Assembly (NCBI GenBank): GCA_951213105.1
Contig: OX578136.1
Location: 71,278,230-71,342,229, forward strand
Source: Amaurobius ferox
Lineage: Eukaryota > Arthropoda > Arachnida > Araneae > Amaurobiidae
Reading direction: 5' to 3'
DNA: 64,000 nt
A program made the translations under genes and the position numbers. This document shows positions 1 to 12,635 of the stretch, in pieces. The notes below the pieces were generated by a model. That model did no database searches. It was not told the origin of the DNA and saw only the letters and a program-made list of their open reading frames with translations. Within the stretch, counting starts at the first letter, position 1; each line of letters opens with the position of its first letter.

Positions 1-3000
1 AAATATTTAGATTTCCTCCTTCACTGCGAATAAGCATAGACCTGAATGGTAAAATATGTACTAGATTATGCCAACTAAATGGAAAACGCAAAAACAACAT
101 AACTTAATAAATGTCAATACAGGTAACTTGACATCTTTTATAAGTGACAAGCCACCGTTTTAATTTTTCTTATGCCTCCAGTGTTCTAAAGTGCTCTTCA
201 ACTTTCGATTTAGAATTGTTTGAAAATTTCCATATCAATAAAAATTCCCGTAATCTGTTTCAAGAATTTTTAAGAATATCATGTATGTCCAAGGCATGCC
301 ATGAAAAGTTTTGCCAAATTTTTATTTCTCTGTTTCTCTATTTTTTTTTTTTTTTTTGCTCCAGGCGTTCATTTCATATACTTTTCCTTTATTTCAATTT
401 TCTTGTTTTCATGCTTCTATAGTGGGTTCTAGCGTTTTATTATTTTATATTTTTTCGGCATAATCCAACTGTCATGAGCGTTCGGGTCTAGGCTTAATCG
501 CACTAGAGAAGGAAATCTAAATGCTTTTGAAACGTACGGCTGCTTACATAACTTTATTTCTGCTTTATTTTAAGTTGTAATTAATCCATTATTAATTTCT
601 GAAATATTCATCAAATATTTTTGAAAAAGTGATAATTTTTTAAAAGGGATAACTCTTTTAAGGCGTCCTTAAAGAAAGCAGATAATATAAGCAAAATAAG
701 CGAATTAGTTACTAAATTTGCATATATCTGCTTTTCTAAGGAAATACAGAAAATGTTATTCTTACAAGCAGCAGTTTTAATTTTGTAATATTAAACAAGG
801 GATTATATTTTAGTTTCTACGGTACAGTCAAACATATAAATAAAAAATAATACAAAAAGATTCAAATTCCTACTCAAATACGATGCCTAACTCTTGGATC
901 ACTCAAACAAACCTCTGCCAACAGAATCCATTCTTGCTTTGGTAGCTGTGGTTGCACTGTCTTTTGTGCTGAAGTAAGACTTTGTTACCTTTTAAACCAT
1001 TTCACACAATTAATTTGTTATATTCTGTATCTATTGAAGCTTTCCAGCTTCAACAGTTAGTACAGTCGTAAAAGCAGATATGTATAGTTTCTGTGTATGA
1101 AAGATATATTTCATACATTTTAAATCATGAATGGGAGTAAATCAGAATATTTTTGCTCAACATAATCAAGTGTCCTATAAAAAGATCTATAATAAGTAAT
1201 TCAGAATCGATTTTTTACACATACATTATATATTATATGTTTAATAATATGATTAGAAAAATTCAATTAAAACCTGTTTTAATCTGTATATTTTAAAGAA
1301 AACAATAGATTTCATTTCAAACTTTAAAATATTTTTATCGATCCTATTGATTTTTAAATTAACTATTGTCATATTAAAACGCACACCTAAAACTAAGAAC
1401 TTTGCGATGGTGCAATTTATAAACTGGACTCCTCATTTTTTTTCTTTACTTTTAATGAAATTTTTCTTTTTGTCACAACTTTCTCTTCCATATATTATTT
1501 CCCAGGAAGAAAAATCATTCATATAAACAGTTCTGTATTTCAGCTATGTGAATCTATGATGCACTTAAAATGCATTTATGAGATGCATATTACATATTCA
1601 TCGAACTATTTTTCAGTGTCTGACATAAAAAATATTTCTCCAGTAAAAGTGCTCAGATGTATTATTTTCTTGGGAACATTGTACACAAGAAAACACAAAT
1701 CTTTGAAGGTATTTTGCGTTCTACCATTTGTAATACATACGCTTTTATTGCATGTGTAATCTGTAAGTGAGGTACTGAAAGGAGCATGGAGTTTAAATAA
1801 GCTATAATTCAAAAAGAGAAAATGCATTGTTACAGAAAAAGAATAGCATTTTCTGAAATACGGGAAGAAAGCAGAAATAATTTCAGAGAATAGTTTTCGC
1901 AAATTACCAAATGAATGTGGAATATGTGCTCGTATGCTATTACTGGATTCTCAGGATTATCTGACGGTGAGTAAAATTATATCTGCGTGTGTGAAAAAGA
2001 AAAAAAGTATCTTTCTGTCCGTTTATTTGGTTGTTCTGTACATACGGATTCAATAATTTAAGATCATTTTAGTTATTTTAGGAACATATTTAGTTAAAAT
2101 TATTTTTGAAAGAGCAAGTGCATATGTATAGCAGCAATTAAATACAAAAATCGACGCATATAAATACAGACGAAAATTCAAACGTTAATTTGTAGACCAG
2201 TATTATAGGTTTTAACTTAAAAATATGGCTTCCTTGTGTGGCGCAGTAGAGTAAAGGTACTTAAGCTGGATTTTTAGACATATAATTTAGTAAGATTTTT
2301 ATTAATGCGTTGATCATTTAATAATACTGCTTTAACCTTCATACAAAAATTATGCAAACGCATATTAAATTAAATTATCTAAACATGGCCGTAAATACGA
2401 ATTCGTACATAGTGGAACTTGTTAGATTATGCGTTACGTCGCTGATAACCCTCCAATTTTTATCTTTAGCGCGAGTTCTGTAAAGGAATATGAATTAACA
2501 TAATACTACTCTATTCATTACAAAATTTTAACTTTAACAATAAATCATTTGTTAACAACATAGATTACTTAATTACTCAATTACAACAATTATTGCTCTT
2601 GTTCGAGCTGGAGAGAGAGTTAAAAATGAAAATGTATTTAAGACTTTCCAAAATATTTAAGGAACACATACCTTCAAGTCTTTGGTCGCTTGGACTTTCT
2701 CACCAGCACGTACTTAATGTCGCTCATTTTACTGGAATTAACTCGAAGTATAATTCGCCCACTGGTAATTCGCCGATCATATTGTACTGCTGTCTAGGTG
2801 CTAATATCGAACACTTCTGGAATAGCTGTACTCAGGACATTGTCGTGCAGAAGTCATAAAGAATTTCTATATCAACTCTCACGTAGAAGTCATGCTGCAA
2901 TCTCTCTCAGTCGTTCTGTGCGTCTGTTTTTTATTTTTTGGGTTGTGTCTCTTTTGACTGAGGTCTGACACTCCACTTTTGCTCTTATTGGCAACCTTCA

Positions 3001-4469
3001 TGACGAAGTCACAAGCATCTTCGCAATTGCTCAAACTTTTTACCCAATGTCGTTGCTTCACCTTATCCTTAGAGTCATCTGTCTTGACGCCACTAAATTT
3101 AGGGTCTTAGCTGACCCGTCAGCGTGTTGTAAACTTTGGCGTCATTGAGACTGAAGGTATTGTCTGACATTTCAGACACAATAAATGACGTACATAAAGA
3201 TGTCTCCCAATAAACTGATGTAAGATCTATTTCTGGTCTCACACTTTGTATGAAATATAAAACCATATACACCACGGTTTTTACTCGTAAATTTCGGAGC
3301 ACCGCACTTGACTATGATATATGGCCTTTCTCGATGCCTTTCTAATCGAAATTGGTCATAGTACTTTACAGTCGCGAAAATCTGGGATCCCGCACCAATT
3401 ACTATTAGTATAATTTAAGTATCATAAGCCTGAAGTTACAAGCCATTATCTTCACATATTCACTGTCTAGTGGATCGTTCATGTCTGAGAACCATAATAA
3501 TATTATTTAGACTATGGTGTTATGTAATGCTGATAATAAAACCGTAGGAAACAAAGATTAAGATCTGCGTCAGAAGGCTTTTAACAAAATATTATTGAGG
3601 TGTTAATACATAACATTAGATTCTGAGGTTTAAATGACCTTCCAATTATTATTTATCTCAGTTGTACTATAATTTATGTTTCTTTAAACTAACCATCCTA
3701 ACTGGTTCGGTTGTTAGACGAATCGCCAACCTAATCAACATTTTCTGCGTTCCTACGATATAATAGGAATATGTTTCAGATCGTGAGGTTTTCAGTGGTC
3801 TTAGAATGAAACAAGGGTTCTTCATTAGACGATAACGGATTCGAGTAGTGAGCGGAAAGAAACCCCATTCGATACAACGATGACTAGGAAGAGTCTAGTA
3901 TTCGGGTTATGGCTGCAATACGGTGCGAAGTAACATAATGCCGGGGTAAGCGTATAAGCTTGGTAAATTCGTATCCATGTTAGCAATATCATCAGCCTAG
4001 TACATTTTAGTAGCTTGTATAATTATAATTTTTTTCTGCTCGTTTAAAATAACAATTAATATATATGTTGTCCTTTGCTTTAAACAGCAAGCTGCTTTAA
4101 TTTCAGTGAGGTCCTCGATAAACTACTGAATTATATTTTAAATAGTACCATCCTGTGTTATTGCCCTTGGAGCGAAAGATCGAAATATCAAGTACTCTAA
4201 GTTTGAGTTAAGTCAATTTTGACAGATTAAGTAAAATCCTCTACAAAGGCATCTAAAGTGGCCTTAGAGACAAATTAACTTTGCAAGCTTACGAAATATC
4301 GATTTATTTCCTAGGTTGCTAGGTGAGATACCCGTCACAGACGCTCAGACCAACACAACGGTGCAGTCAAGAATGGCTGATTTATAATCTGAAAAGTTGA
4401 CACTGCAAAATTTTATCAAACACTAAGAGATAAATATTTTACTTCCATCCCATTAACGATCACCATAGA
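1..4469. other. AT-rich DNA without a recognised gene
   Basis: No reading frame here shows a recognisable domain or protein-like composition; the short open frames (up to 98 codons) are what AT-rich DNA gives by chance. About 2.6-4.4 kb is visibly less AT-rich than its surroundings, and 3690-3990 in particular reads as mixed-composition DNA with no long open frame. I could not match that stretch to an rRNA, a tRNA or a repeat seen elsewhere in the window. A tRNA-like A-box string near 2238 has no partner B box. Confidence 0.5.
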
Positions 4470-4470
4470 C

Positions 4471-4556
4471 ATGGCTCGACAGTCCATTGTGACATTGGCT
4501 CGACAGTCCATTGTGACAATGGCTCGACAGTCCATTGTGACAATGGCTCGACAGCC
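4471..4556. repeat. Minisatellite, 23-24 bp unit, about 3.7 copies
   Basis: The unit ATGGCTCGACAGTCCATTGT plus GAC(A) is repeated head to tail almost without change, ending in a partial copy (GGCTCGACAGCC). Read on the minus strand it gives a repeated RAIVTMDC-like peptide inside a 104-codon open frame (4416-4730). The frame stays open because the unit is near-periodic; nothing else supports it as a gene. Confidence 0.9.
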
Positions 4557-6522
4557 ACCTTGGTAATTTTTCAGAAGACCCTTCCCAGCCGACCTCTTGA
4601 GAACCATGCTTCTCGAATTTTTACAATTTAACAGCTCAAAGTCTTTGTCCACACAACCGACAAATTCTATTCCATTAATTTCCTTTAAATACACTATACA
4701 TTTGGAGGGAAAATAATAATTTAATTGCACTTCAGAGCTCAGCTTAAAAGTTTCTAACTATGAGGGAGTGTAACAATAAAATATATATAGCTAATAAAAT
4801 CAAAATTTTATTTAATTTTAATGTGTTTATGTATCTTTTATGTAAAATCTAATGCAAATCATTTTTATAAAAGAATAGCACAAAAGAAGTTGATAATCAG
4901 TAGAGAAATCCATATTTAGGCCCTTGATAATTGTTTATCTTGCCTCTTTACATCAGCATTTTACAACATTATTTCGAGATTTATGTAAAAATGTGTGACT
5001 TAATGTAAAGATAATAACTTACATTCAAGTTTATTCTTGAAATATTTACACAATCCTCCATAAATTGATGGAGATACAGCAACAATATCGGATTTTAAGT
5101 TTCTAAACTAATAATTATTTTGTTAAGTAAATAACAAATCATGTTACTTTGAAAATTTGATGCAAGAAGACATAAGTGTTGCGACACTTTATTATTTATC
5201 CGAGAAACGTCAATAAGCGCCATTCAGCCAGAACATTACACTGGAAACTTAGTAATTAACTTAGAATTTTATATTAGTTGTTTATATATTCACGTCAAGC
5301 AAATTTTCTGCAGTCAAAGAACGTTTTTAGTTGAAGTTACTGTTTTTAAAATATGCTTTCCCAAGAAGGAGATTCTGTAAGCGGTAAGGAAGCAATTGAA
5401 GCTTCTATTACGTAAATGCTTTATGGCTTGAACTTTAATTAATAATCTGGAATGCATTCAATAAAGCATATTTGTTTTACATTTGCTTTGCTTTGTTAGA
5501 CTGAACTGTTTTTTCACACATATATGTTTCGCATCATATCCTACATAACTTAATTTGGTCTGGGTAGAATATAATAATTGCAAAAAACCTGATGAACAAA
5601 CGCATTTTGCATGCACACAGTCACTGACAATTTGTTTTTAATATACATATGTTAAAATTAGTAATGGATAAAAATGTTTATATTAACCGTTATACTTATT
5701 ATTATTTGGATGTAATTTGGATTGTTATTATTATTTGGAAAATAAACAATTTTAATTATGCAGTTTCCACTGCCGTAAATGCAGAAAAATATGAACAGTG
5801 CTACGTTACACGTATATTGTGAAATTTACCCCTGTCGAATCTAAATTGTATCAGATATAGCTAGTGGTTTCACTTAATTTCAGGAAATATTCCATGGCTT
5901 TTCCTTAAACAAAATGGTTGGGAATCGCAGCTTCATACCATGGAAAAATAATATTTTTATCCTTAGATGACATGAACCTTACATTTTCATCTTTAAACTT
6001 CAAATCGGCTTGAAACAATAGAACTGAATGCACTTTTTAGTTCTGGGACTATTGTTTAAAAATATAATCATGGTTATCGTAACACATGATAATTGCAGCG
6101 TTTTGGAAGAATCTAAACTCTGTATTTTAAATACTCTGTGATTTTTTTGCATTTTACCTTAAGGTGTAATTTCTTCAGACGTCAGAGTAAATGGATAATG
6201 TCTCATTTGGAAGTCAAACTGCAGAATAGCTAATATTCTAGCTGTTGAGTATAAGGAAGATAACACTGATCAACTATAATTTTATTGTCAATTATATTAA
6301 ATTAGATTTTAAACTATGTGGTGATAATGCTGAATATGGCATCGGATTTCTTAGATTGGCTCTAATCTTTGATATGATGGAATGAAATTGGCTTTGGATA
6401 TAGTGCACTTTTATGATCATATTACTATCCAAATTTTAAAAAGCATGCGATTTTTCGTTACTTTTACCCAAAAAGTTCTTGACAACCAAGATATAACTGC
6501 CCGAGGCAGAAACTCCAACATC

Positions 6523-6753
6523 CTACATAATTCTTGTAAAATACCAATCGTTGATAAGTTTACGAATTTGAAAGCCATCAAATACCTTTGCTTCAACTTT
6601 TCTATACTCAGTCCTGCAATTGCCATCTTTGTCCAAGTCATATTTGGGTAAAATCATAATTTGAGGGGCATCCATTTTCTCAAAAGCTACAGTCATTTTG
6701 GCAAAACTATAGCCTTTTTTGGATCCAGAACCCCAAATATACATTAAAATCAT
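6523..6753 (-). pseudogene. Orphan exon-like reading frame, function unknown
   Basis: A 76-codon frame on the minus strand reads like real protein rather than AT-rich noise: after a short leader it has GYSFAKMTVAFEKMDAPQI, then MILPKYDLDKDGNC, then EYRKVEAKVFDGFQIRKL, with balanced charged and aromatic residues. I do not recognise the family. It ends at a stop soon after FDGFQIRKLINDWYFTRIM, and no neighbouring frame on either side continues it. It could be one exon of a host gene whose other exons lie outside the window, an exon relic, or chance. A possible GTAAAC donor follows FQI on the minus strand, but the splice sites are not convincing. There is no start context or signal peptide to fix its ends. 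Confidence 0.3.
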
Positions 6754-7559
6754 TCACATATCTTTGGCAATTAGATTAAAAGTTTTTGGCTGTTGAATGC
6801 TATCTCCTATAGTTGACGTGGGCTCTTTACGGTACATACAGATACTAAAGAGATACAATAGAAGCAAATAGAAACTTCAACAAAAATCATCCTGACGATA
6901 TATTTTTAGTCATAGTTAAAAATTACAAACAATATACAATTCCTTCAAATTATCCATAACAAAAATTACCTTAACAAAAGGACATTTTCAGTTCTAAAAA
7001 TAAGTAAAGAATAACGAGACAATGTGTTTCCTCACAAAGAACAATGATTCCGCATGACAACTCCCCATCCTTTCCGCTCGCTATGATTTTTCAAGCATAT
7101 ATAAAATTACCTTTTTACCATAACAAAGTTTCAAATCGGTACGTACTTCACAAAGAACAATCTGGTCCATAAATATGGAAACGCAATTTAGGCCGCCCTT
7201 GCGTGTTTTGCCGCCGTAATGTATTAAAGCTATCTACGGGGCTGAAGTTATTTATGATTTCGGAAGCAATTGTGATTGATGGAGATGTGAATTTTAGTTT
7301 TAAGTAATAAAATATCTCTGCAACGCTGTGAATCCAAAAATGTAGACTGTCATGTTCAAGCTGCTACTTTACACATGAGAGGAATGTTTAAACTATAACG
7401 TTTCTGAAGAATTATGTTAAACACATAGAAATATATAAATGTTGTATTTGTTTTGAATGTTTCAATTCCATGTTGGTTTTATTGTCAGTATATTTGCTTA
7501 GGGATAAATTATTTATTATTCTATAATTTAACTATTTAGTGGTCTAATCATGAATCATT

Positions 7560-7853
7560 TTGCATGAAAACCAGGCCCCAATGCACCAGACGGCACCACA
7601 GTGCGTGAATCCCACTGCACTTTTGAGCCACACAATTTAGACGGGATTCCAGTGAGAGTTTGAACCACAGGATTCATACCATCTTTCTCTTGACCCATCA
7701 CCTCTCCTATAGACTTTTGGACAAACATATTTACCGTGTCCATACTCCTCATACATAAGGGAGTATTTTGGCCAGTGTCAAGGATTGAATACGGAAATTC
7801 AGTTCGCGATCCTCCTCCTATAACCTTTGGGCTATCCCGGTCTTCCTTGTCAG
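7560..7853 (-). repeat. Possible decayed tRNA-related SINE
   Basis: On the minus strand the segment begins with a tRNA-like head: a GGATAGCCCAAAGGTTA A-box-like string followed about 30 bases later by a weak B-box-like TATTCAATCC. The roughly 220 bp that follow are less AT-rich than the flanks. No target duplication or tail was found, so this is a weak call. The 65-codon frame inside it has no recognisable domain. Confidence 0.3.
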
Positions 7854-8748
7854 TAGTTCTATCATTAATAATGAAATTATCTATCAGTCGTTACTACAGA
7901 AATTAATGAACAAAAGTTAATTTTAAAGATGCACACATTAGCCACTAATTCGTCAGCTGTTAGTAGTAAAGTTTTAAACAACTTTTATAACATCTTATAT
8001 AGTTCACTTTTAAAATAGCTATGCAACAACAGTTGGGATCCAATAATATTATTGGTACGCTTAAGCTTCTGATTACACATAATGAAAATATTTAATGAAT
8101 AATATTTCTGAAGAGTTCTATCAAATACTTAGAAATATATTGATGTTCTATTTGTTTTGGAAGTTATAATTCGCTCCACTTTGTGAATTTACTTTCAATA
8201 GTTCTACTATTTTTTAATAAAGGAATTGTCTACTAATTATTAATAAGTATTATATACGTATTTAACTTCAAATTACAATAATAAACATGTTATTAATAAA
8301 TAACTAATGAAATGTTAATTTGATAAAGTTGTATATCATTCACTATTTACACATAACCCATCCACTCCTTCTAAGGTGAATATGGGAAAATTGAAAGTTA
8401 CTGTTTTGCGTGGGTGCATATGAAAGAAACATTTTGCCTATAAAAAAAATGCACTAGCTTCTAAAAGTTAAGCATGCAATGCAAATTTCCATTTTTCGAA
8501 AGCGTACTTAAATTTGAGTGGCTGAAAATCGCTGCGGATGTAGATGGCAGTATGCAAATATCGTATGTTACCACCAATACCATTGACTGTTTGGATATAT
8601 GCTAATTAGGTAGTCGCTGAAGACGTCAGCATTCTGAAGGGTTTGCGGAGGTGCATTTAAATGCTGATACGAAGTTCTTATAACTTCTGTAGGATTATTT
8701 TTGATGGCATTCGTGCTTCTATGGCTGAAAAAAGACGAATGACAGATA

Positions 8749-10503
8749 GTGAGAGCCACCCTCTCTGATGATCGGTATATTGCTATAGTAGCAAAGCGGA
8801 ATCGAAGAGCGACCTCCGCAACTGTTACATCCATGGTTGTAGCGGCACTTGGTAAGACAATATCTGCCAGTACTGTCCACCAAGGTCTCCACGTGAAGGG
8901 ATTGTACGCCCGAGTACCACGTTTATGTGTTCCACAAAACGTTCAAGTCAGATGTCAATTGGAATGTCTCAGATTGGTGCAACGTCCTGTTAACGGACGA
9001 GTCCAGATTTGCCCTGGAATCAGATGATAAGCGTGTAAGGGTCTGGAGAGAACCAGCCGCACGCAATCAGGCCAAGAACATAACCGAACATCACGCATTC
9101 AGAGGTGGCAGAGTCATGGTGTGGGTTGGAATATCAATGGATATCGCACAGATATGCACTTTTTACTTTCCTTATATACATAATGTATAAGGAAAGTATT
9201 GTGACGGGGTCGAAAATTCGAATTCGAGTTTTCGACGGGAGAGCACGTTTTAGGCATCCCTGATCACGAATCAAACATTTTTGAAGTGATGTATGTGTGT
9301 GTGTATGTGTGTGGGTGGGTCTGTGGAGACGATAACTGACGAACGAATGGACCGATTTGAACCAAATTTGGTACAAAAATCACAATCCATAAACACTGGA
9401 AGCCTATTGTTTTTATATGCAATCGAATGGTCAGAACCCCCTAAATTTTCGAATGAAATTTTGAAAAATCGTCAAAAAATCAAAACCACTAATAAAGTTA
9501 CGCAAATAGACATTTCTTATGTAATTTTTCATTAGAAAACGATTGACATAACTTTTAGAACGCTAACACGAACCGTTCTTGAGATATTGTACATTTTTCA
9601 AAGAAAATATCAGAAAGTCATATAAAATAAAAAAAAAATATTTCCTATTGATAAACATGTTCACTTTTCATATATAATACCATGCGATAAATTGGGTGAC
9701 ATCATTCTCGTGGATCTAGCTCGTTCCATTCATGAAAAAAGATACTCTGAGTAATACTTTTGTATTTGAACGCCAATAGTCATTTATCTGCTGTAATAAT
9801 AACTTATTTCTTAGTGCATAACGCTTGGCGAGATTTTGGCGACGAATTTGGCGGAATGTCGCCAACTTGGAGACTTTTTGAAATGTTGCCAAATTAACGA
9901 AAATCTCGCCAAATGGATAAAAATGACGCTAAATCAATGAAAATGACGACTCATTGTCGAAAATTCAATGTCTTGGAAAGAATATTAGTATCTACTATAA
10001 GAAAAACCTATTTTTTACTGTAAAAGTAGTAAATTCATTACATTATATAAGGAAAGTCATGTGTTGCCCACATCAGATTTTTTAAAGGCGGTTCTGTGAC
10101 TGCTACGCGGTATCGTGATAAGGTCCTAGACTCCATTGCTAGGCTCTGCACTGCAGTAGTTGGTTCTGATTTCCTCCTTATGGACGATAATGCCCTTTCC
10201 CTTAGAACTCGCATAGTTGACAAATACCTGGAATGTGAGGGCATTTCTCGTATGGAGTGGCCGGCGTATTCTCCGCCCTTAATCTCATTGAAAACATTTG
10301 GGGTGCGTGCCCTCGGGCGTGCCGTCTCTGCACGTTTGCCTCCTCCAGCCAGTCTCAGAGCGTTGGAAACTGCCCTATTGAAGGAATGGCGATTGCTCAC
10401 ATATGCGATGGTTGATCACCTCATTGAAAGCATGAAAAACTATTGTAAAGTTTGCGCGAAGGTCCGGGTTGGTAACACACCTACTAATGCAAGTTTTGTT
10501 TAG
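8749..10503 (+). pseudogene. Tc1-like transposase relic, split by a repeat
   Basis: This is a decayed Tc1/mariner-type DDE transposase, which cuts and pastes its element at TA sites. The first part (8749 to about 8960) reads LSDDRYIAIVAKRNRRATSA through LHVKGLYARVPRLCVP, the helix-turn-helix region. After a frameshift the second part (about 8930-9160) has the first catalytic Asp in LLTDESRFALESDDKRVRVW and then NITEHHAFRGGRVMVW, both typical of Tc1 proteins. Family C then interrupts the gene, and the frame resumes at 10076 with FKGGSVTATRYRDKVL, the second Asp in LLMDDNA, and RMEWPAYSP. A further frameshift puts the third catalytic residue in another frame (LNLIENIWG, near 10290). With at least two frameshifts plus the insertion it cannot make active enzyme. 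I found no clear TIRs. Confidence 0.88.
9165..10077 (+). mobile_element. Family C repeat, copy 1 (complete, inserted in Tc1)
   Basis: The 913 bp copy sits exactly inside the Tc1 transposase reading frame, so its ends are fixed by the interrupted gene. It starts ACTTTCCTTATATACATAAT, where a short palindrome (CTTTCCTTATA/TATAAGGAAAG) forms the 5' end. The 3' end reads AAGGAAAGTCATGTGTTGCC then CACATCAGA. A run of T flanks both sides (9160-9164 and 10078-10083), consistent with a TTTTT target duplication or T-run targeting. Internally it has a (TG)n tract, a GGACCGATTTGAACCAAATT motif, and a cluster of GCCAAAT/TTTGGCGA words at 9820-9960. It encodes nothing recognisable, so it is non-autonomous; its superfamily is unknown. 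Confidence 0.8.
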
Positions 10504-11010
10504 TTTGTTTGCCTTTAAACATAATTTTGTTAATGACCCAAATGTGACATCACAATATAACTTACGGAAGGTAAATATATTTTTTTCATCTTTGTACATA
10601 ACTCTTGTTTTTCTTAATGTATAAACACATTTGCTACATTCATGTACAATTTTCAGTTAATCAAATCTTCACTCTTCCATGTTTGTTGATTTGACAGTCC
10701 GTGCTTAGCATTTTGAAGCCAGTGTTGTAATTTAATTTCTCAGAAGATGAGATAAAACATACTTATATAGCAGATACAATTATAAGCAAATAGCAGACAG
10801 AATTATATTCATATTATCTGTTATATCACATTTATTTTGCATTCAACATTAATGTTTTCAATTCTATAACTATATTCTTCATTAATTTTTGTGATTTTTA
10901 ATATCACTTTGCCTCGTTGTTAATTGCTTTGAAAGAATATTAAAATAATATCAATAAATATTATCTTTCCCATAAATACTGTAAAATGAGGTGTTGAGTG
11001 GGGGATAAAC

Positions 11011-12627
11011 CAGGGGCGGCATTTCAGCATTCCATTTGGGGGTGCGAGATTTGTATGTATGAAAATCCACAATATGGAATAAATAAAATGTTTGTTAACA
11101 GGGAGGAGAGGGATCACAAAATTGAATTGACGTTGAGAAAAATAATTGGTGTTAACATAATTTTTGTACATAATTGTGTTAACATAATTGTTGTTAACAT
11201 AATTTTTGTATATAATTGTGTCAACATAATTGTTGTTAACATAATTTTTCTAAATACAAATATCTATATTTATTTACATTTTATTGAAGTTTTAAATGCC
11301 GGTTCTTAAGAGTCTGGAAGAAGAGCAAATTTTGTTACAATATCATCATAATCCAGTGGTATATCTTGTTTATAGCTAAAACAGCTAAAGATGAAAGTCT
11401 TTCTTGTCCCATTGTACTGCGAAAATAATTTTTCAGCCTCCTGAGATACGAAAAAGACCTTTCACAACTGTCTGAGCTGATTGGCATAGTCAAAAATAAT
11501 TTAACTAATAATGTCATGACAGGAAACACATTTTTAAAATTCCTCTCTTTAAAATAATCCAGGCGACTTTTAAAATTGGTATGGCCAATGTTTTCATTTT
11601 CACCATTGAATGAAACAGTCGCAATTCACATAGCAATTCCTCTTTCTGGAAGTTATATACTTTGCATATGGCTGAAACATTTTCTTTTCAACATCTGTTC
11701 CGGATAATGCTGAACTAAGGGCAAATAAAACAGATATATTGCTCTCATTAAATCTTGTCTCAATTTCATTAGATACTGAATCTATAATTTCATATTGAAT
11801 ATTGATTCTGTGATATGATTTAACATCATCATGGGGATTTTTTTCACCGCCTCCGAATTCGTTTGGAATTTTTTTACGCCTTTTCAGTTTTGGTCCAGAA
11901 TAAGAATTTTTTTCGCAAAGTTCTGTCACAAAACTCCACACTTGATTGAAATATGCATCAGTGCGAAAAGAAATAACAATCAATAGTAGCTTTAGCCAAA
12001 CCTTGCACAGCCTGAAAATTAAGATCAGATGACTGAAGATACTTTGAGAGAGTATTGCATTGATCAAACACACTGTTCAATACAAACAAAGTGAACAAAA
12101 ATTCAAACGATGTCATGCATGTTAAAAGGGCTTCGGCTCTTCCACCATTGAGAGAATCGTTTTCAAATAATTCTTCCAGTGTTAAAATCACCACTTTAAA
12201 ATTATCAAGTAGTGCTTTTATGGCTGGAAGACCACCTCGTATCACTAGTGATTGTAGAGTTGAAAAGCCTCCAGAAAAAGTATTTTTTGATGAGCGAATT
12301 TTTTTGAAAATAGCATGTCTTTTATAGGATGTTTCTATGAAAGAATATAAAGCATTGATCTGCTGAAATGCATTTCTAGCAGAAAGAATAGATGAGCATG
12401 TACTAACTACACATACATTTAATCGGACACTTGAAATTTTCAAGTGAAAAGGATTCGTTCCAACCGGAAGTGGGAAATTCACTGTGAAGGTTGGCGCTTT
12501 TGAAGCTCCATGGCGTGAGAAAACTGACCAGTGGACAGTCGATAAAAAAGGGAGAAGCCGATAGACGACGAGGATAAAATTTGGGGGCGCGCCCGCGCCC
12601 CCTCGCGCCCCCTATTTGCCGCCCCTG
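11011..12627 (-). mobile_element. hAT transposon, 1.6 kb, with TIRs and 8 bp TSD
   Basis: The ends read CAGGGGCGGCA and its inverse TGCCGCCCCTG, and the flanking 8 bases GGATAAAC are identical on both sides (11003-11010 and 12628-12635). That is the signature of a hAT insertion. The similarity of the ends continues inward (a TTTGGGGGTGCGAG-like string at the left, GGGGGCGCGAGGGG at the right, inverted). The right end is strikingly GC-rich for this window. Near the left end (11145-11245) a GTTAACATAATT(G/T)TTGT motif is repeated in tandem. The interior carries a broken C-terminal part of a transposase on the minus strand. Confidence 0.95.
11335..12482 (-). pseudogene. hAT transposase relic (ZMYM1-like C-terminal half)
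   Basis: Three minus-strand open segments cover the C-terminal half of a hAT-family protein of the kind often annotated as zinc finger MYM-type 1-like. Segment 12482-11958 has the helical body (FSTLQSLVIRGGLPAIKALL). Segment 12073-11600 has TDAYFNQVWSFVTELCEK and a linker with KLKRRKKIPNEFGGG. Segment 11529-11335 is the hAT C-terminal dimerisation domain, recognisable from LTMPISSDSCERSFSYLRRL and RSTMGQERLSSLAVLAINK. The segments are in different frames, so there are at least two frameshifts. No zinc finger or N-terminal half is visible between 12482 and the right TIR. It is therefore a deleted, non-functional copy. Confidence 0.85.
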
Positions 12628-12635
12628 GGATAAAC

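Larger units (their letters stand above)
4557..8500. other. AT-rich DNA, mostly unassigned
   Basis: Apart from the exon-like frame at 6523-6753 and a possible decayed SINE at 7560-7853, I see no gene, RNA or repeat with defined ends. Composition is strongly AT-rich with short homopolymer runs. Confidence 0.5.

Noticed and set aside
2229..2265. tRNA-like string GTGGCGCAGTAGAGTAAAGG
   Set aside because: No B box or acceptor pairing follows; cannot fold as a tRNA.
3690..3990. Mixed-composition stretch suspected to be rRNA-derived
   Set aside because: I could not match it to any conserved rRNA segment by eye; left unassigned.
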